From Methylophilaceae bacterium 11 (GTDB lineage: Bacteria > Pseudomonadota > Gammaproteobacteria > Burkholderiales > Methylophilaceae), in assembly GCA_000525025.1 (NCBI GenBank), contig JCKJ01000001.1, positions 620,001 to 684,000 of the forward strand: a DNA stretch of 64,000 nt, given 5' to 3'. Below, in pieces: positions 62,606 to 64,000 of the stretch (its first letter is position 1; every line of letters starts with the position of its first letter). The position numbers and the translations under genes were made by a program. Below the pieces are notes generated by a model. The model was not told the origin of the DNA and did no database searches. It was given only the letters and a program-made list of their open reading frames with translations.

Positions 62606-63367
62606 ATGAACCAAACCCAAGAATTTAACAGCTTAATGTTTATATTAGAGGCTGGACCTGTGGCGATTGCGGTGGCTGCACTGATGTTGGTGATGTCTGT
62701 GGCTAGCTGGTATTTAATGGTGACTAAATATGTGCAGTATGTGCGCATGAAGTCTGCTATTCAGCGCTATATTGCGCAGTTCTGGGCCGCGCCTAATTTG
62801 CAGGCAGCGCTGAACATTGAAGATGCACACTCAGCTGCCTATGCGTTGGCGCATCACGCAGCTACTGCGTCCCAGCATCACCATACGCATGTGCAAACGT
62901 CTGCCAATGCCTGTAGCCATGAAGAGTTTGTCGCACGCAGTATGCGTCGCGATATCGCAGCGACATCCAGCCAATTGGAGTCTGGTTTGTCTGTGTTGGC
63001 ATCGGTGGGTAGTGTTGCGCCGTTTGTGGGCTTATTTGGTACGGTATGGGGTATCTACCATGCGTTAGCTGCAATCAGCGCCAGTGGACAAGCGACATTG
63101 GACAAAGTAGCCGGCCCAGTGGGCGAGGCTTTGATTATGACCGCGATTGGGTTGGCTGTAGCGATTCCGGCTGTATTGGCATACAACGCATTTGTAAAAG
63201 CCAATCGTACGATACTGGGTCAGCTAGATACGTTTGCACAAGATTTGCATGTATTAATGACGACAGGGGCTACCTTAGCAAAAAAGCATACTAGTCCACG
63301 ACAAGCTGTTGTGGATGCCAATGCTACTACGCATGCTGCTAACAAAGTGAACGGAGTGCCTGCATGA
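62606..63367 (+). CDS. exbB: Biopolymer transport protein ExbB
   Basis: A 253-residue inner-membrane channel protein with three spans: about residues 18-38, 125-147 and 165-185. SVGSVAPFVGLFGTVWGI and EALIMTAIGLAVAIPAVLAYN are the MotA/TolQ/ExbB signatures. The cytoplasmic loop carries a histidine-rich insert (His83, 84, 91, 92, 93, 95). It overlaps exbD by four bases. Confidence 0.94.
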   Translation: MNQTQEFNSLMFILEAGPVAIAVAALMLVMSVASWYLMVTKYVQYVRMKSAIQRYIAQFWAAPNLQAALNIEDAHSAAYALAHHAATASQHHHTHVQTSANACSHEEFVARSMRRDIAATSSQLESGLSVLASVGSVAPFVGLFGTVWGIYHALAAISASGQATLDKVAGPVGEALIMTAIGLAVAIPAVLAYNAFVKANRTILGQLDTFAQDLHVLMTTGATLAKKHTSPRQAVVDANATTHAANKVNGVPA

Positions 63368-63789
63368 TTGGGAATAGTCAGCAATCAAGCATGCTGTCGG
63401 ATGCGCATACGCAGCCGATGAGTGAAATTAATACCACACCATTGGTTGACGTGATGCTGGTGCTGTTGGTGATTTTTATTATCACTGCGCCATTGTTAAC
63501 GCATGCCGTAAAGATTGATTTGCCACAAGCCACAAGCCAACCGTTGCCTGAAAAACCAGAAGTGATTTCATTGGCGATAGATGCAGCAGGCAAAACCTAC
63601 TGGAACGATGCGCCGATAGAGCAAGCAACGCTTAAATCACGTTTAGAGGCCGCTGCCAAACAGACGCCGCAGCCAGAATTGCAAATTCGTGCGGATAAAG
63701 ATACACGCTATCAATTGTTGTCAGAAGTGATGGCGGACGCACAGAACGTTGGGATTACTAAGTTAGGCTTTTTAAGTGAGCCGAAATAA
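63364..63789 (+). CDS. exbD: Biopolymer transport protein ExbD
   Basis: A 141-residue bitopic protein. EINTTPLVDVMLVLLVIFI contains the membrane Asp29 needed for proton use. ATGA overlaps the exbB stop. It forms the TonB-ExbB-ExbD motor with its neighbours. Confidence 0.95.
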   Translation: MIGNSQQSSMLSDAHTQPMSEINTTPLVDVMLVLLVIFIITAPLLTHAVKIDLPQATSQPLPEKPEVISLAIDAAGKTYWNDAPIEQATLKSRLEAAAKQTPQPELQIRADKDTRYQLLSEVMADAQNVGITKLGFLSEPK

Positions 63790-63823
63790 TCCTATTTTTA
63801 TTGGCGTTTATTAGGAGCTAGCA

Positions 63824-63970
63824 ATGACAGCGATGTTAACCAAATGGGCCGATACGACTATCGGATTTTCCATGCTCGCACTTGTTGTCATTGCGGCCTT
63901 TTGTTTAATGAGCTTGATCGCCATTAAAGTCATCGAGTTTTTTGCTTTTCGATCTGATACGTTTACTTAA
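63824..63970 (+). CDS. 48-residue single-span membrane peptide downstream of exbD
   Basis: A small ORF from ATG 63824 to TAA 63970. AGGAG lies six bases before the start. Residues about 14-37 form one hydrophobic span, preceded by a short N-terminus (MTAMLTKWADTT) and followed by a charged tail (FAFRSDTFT). It is on the exbD strand, 34 bases after its stop, so it is probably part of the same operon. I do not recognise the family. It may be an accessory subunit of the TonB motor (inference). Confidence 0.55.
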   Translation: MTAMLTKWADTTIGFSMLALVVIAAFCLMSLIAIKVIEFFAFRSDTFT

Positions 63971-64000
63971 ATCTTGAGTTGTACGATATCCAATCTAAAT

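Overview
The window looks like chromosomal DNA of a betaproteobacterium, most likely a methylotroph of the Methylophilaceae (Methylotenera/Methylophilus-like). This is inferred from gene content and order: a PilB/PilC/PilA type IV pilus with a sigma54 pilin promoter, an MSHA-type pilus cluster, leuS-lptE-holA-proA-nadD, lptD-surA-pdxA-rsmA-adk, amgK-murU, and a periplasmic MxaD-like protein of the methanol-dehydrogenase accessory family. Base composition is moderate and even. I see no insertion sequence, prophage, CRISPR array, rRNA or tRNA gene. Coding density is very high, and only two gene-free stretches exceed 300 bases.

Layout. 1-7.8 kb (+): MSHA pilus biogenesis (end of mshQ, then mshI, a PilN-like gene, mshJ, K, L, M, N). 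7.8-13.1 kb: comF divergent from a complete late biotin operon, bioB-F-H-C-D. 13.1-14.0 kb: an orphan surface protein with a C-terminal VPxPA/PEP-CTERM-type sorting tail, behind a duplicated promoter/operator module. 14.0-20.2 kb (-): nadD, proA, holA, lptE, leuS. 20.2-24.8 kb (-): two paralogous polytopic membrane proteins in tandem, one fused to a glucoamylase-like six-hairpin glycosidase domain. 24.8-31.0 kb (-): adk, rsmA, pdxA, surA, lptD. 31.2-37.3 kb (+): amgK, murU, pepP, ubiH, a second ubiquinone hydroxylase, dsbC. 37.4-40.4 kb (-): pilC, pilB. 40.7-46.5 kb: a cold-shock gene, icd divergent from rluE, a glutamine amidotransferase, aroC, an MFS transporter, a retropepsin-like protease. 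46.6-51.4 kb (-): folE2, dxs, ispA, xseB, an esterase. 51.5-52.4 kb (-): two type IV pilins. 52.8-54.5 kb (-): MxaD-like protein and a YVTN beta-propeller lipoprotein. 54.6-60.2 kb: rppH, tfpX-like, psd, ilvC, ilvH, ilvI. 60.3-64 kb (+): an iron-starvation operon.

The last block is the most unusual. A near-consensus Fur box sits inside a TTGACA-N17-TATTAT promoter. Downstream, all on the same strand, lie an unknown 104-residue protein, a cysteine-free paralogue of ribosomal protein S4, a HemP-like protein, TonB, ExbB (with a histidine-rich insert), ExbD and a 48-residue single-span membrane peptide. The gene set suggests that iron limitation both powers TonB-dependent uptake and changes a core 30S subunit protein. 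This is inference from context.

Other points worth attention are the membrane/glycosidase fusion with its tandem paralogue, palindromes placed exactly within several promoters (bio operon, VPxPA-CTERM gene, mxaD-like gene), a 29-bp palindrome after adk, and a strong hairpin between the two pilin genes. Most other genes are ordinary housekeeping genes whose identity is clear from conserved motifs.
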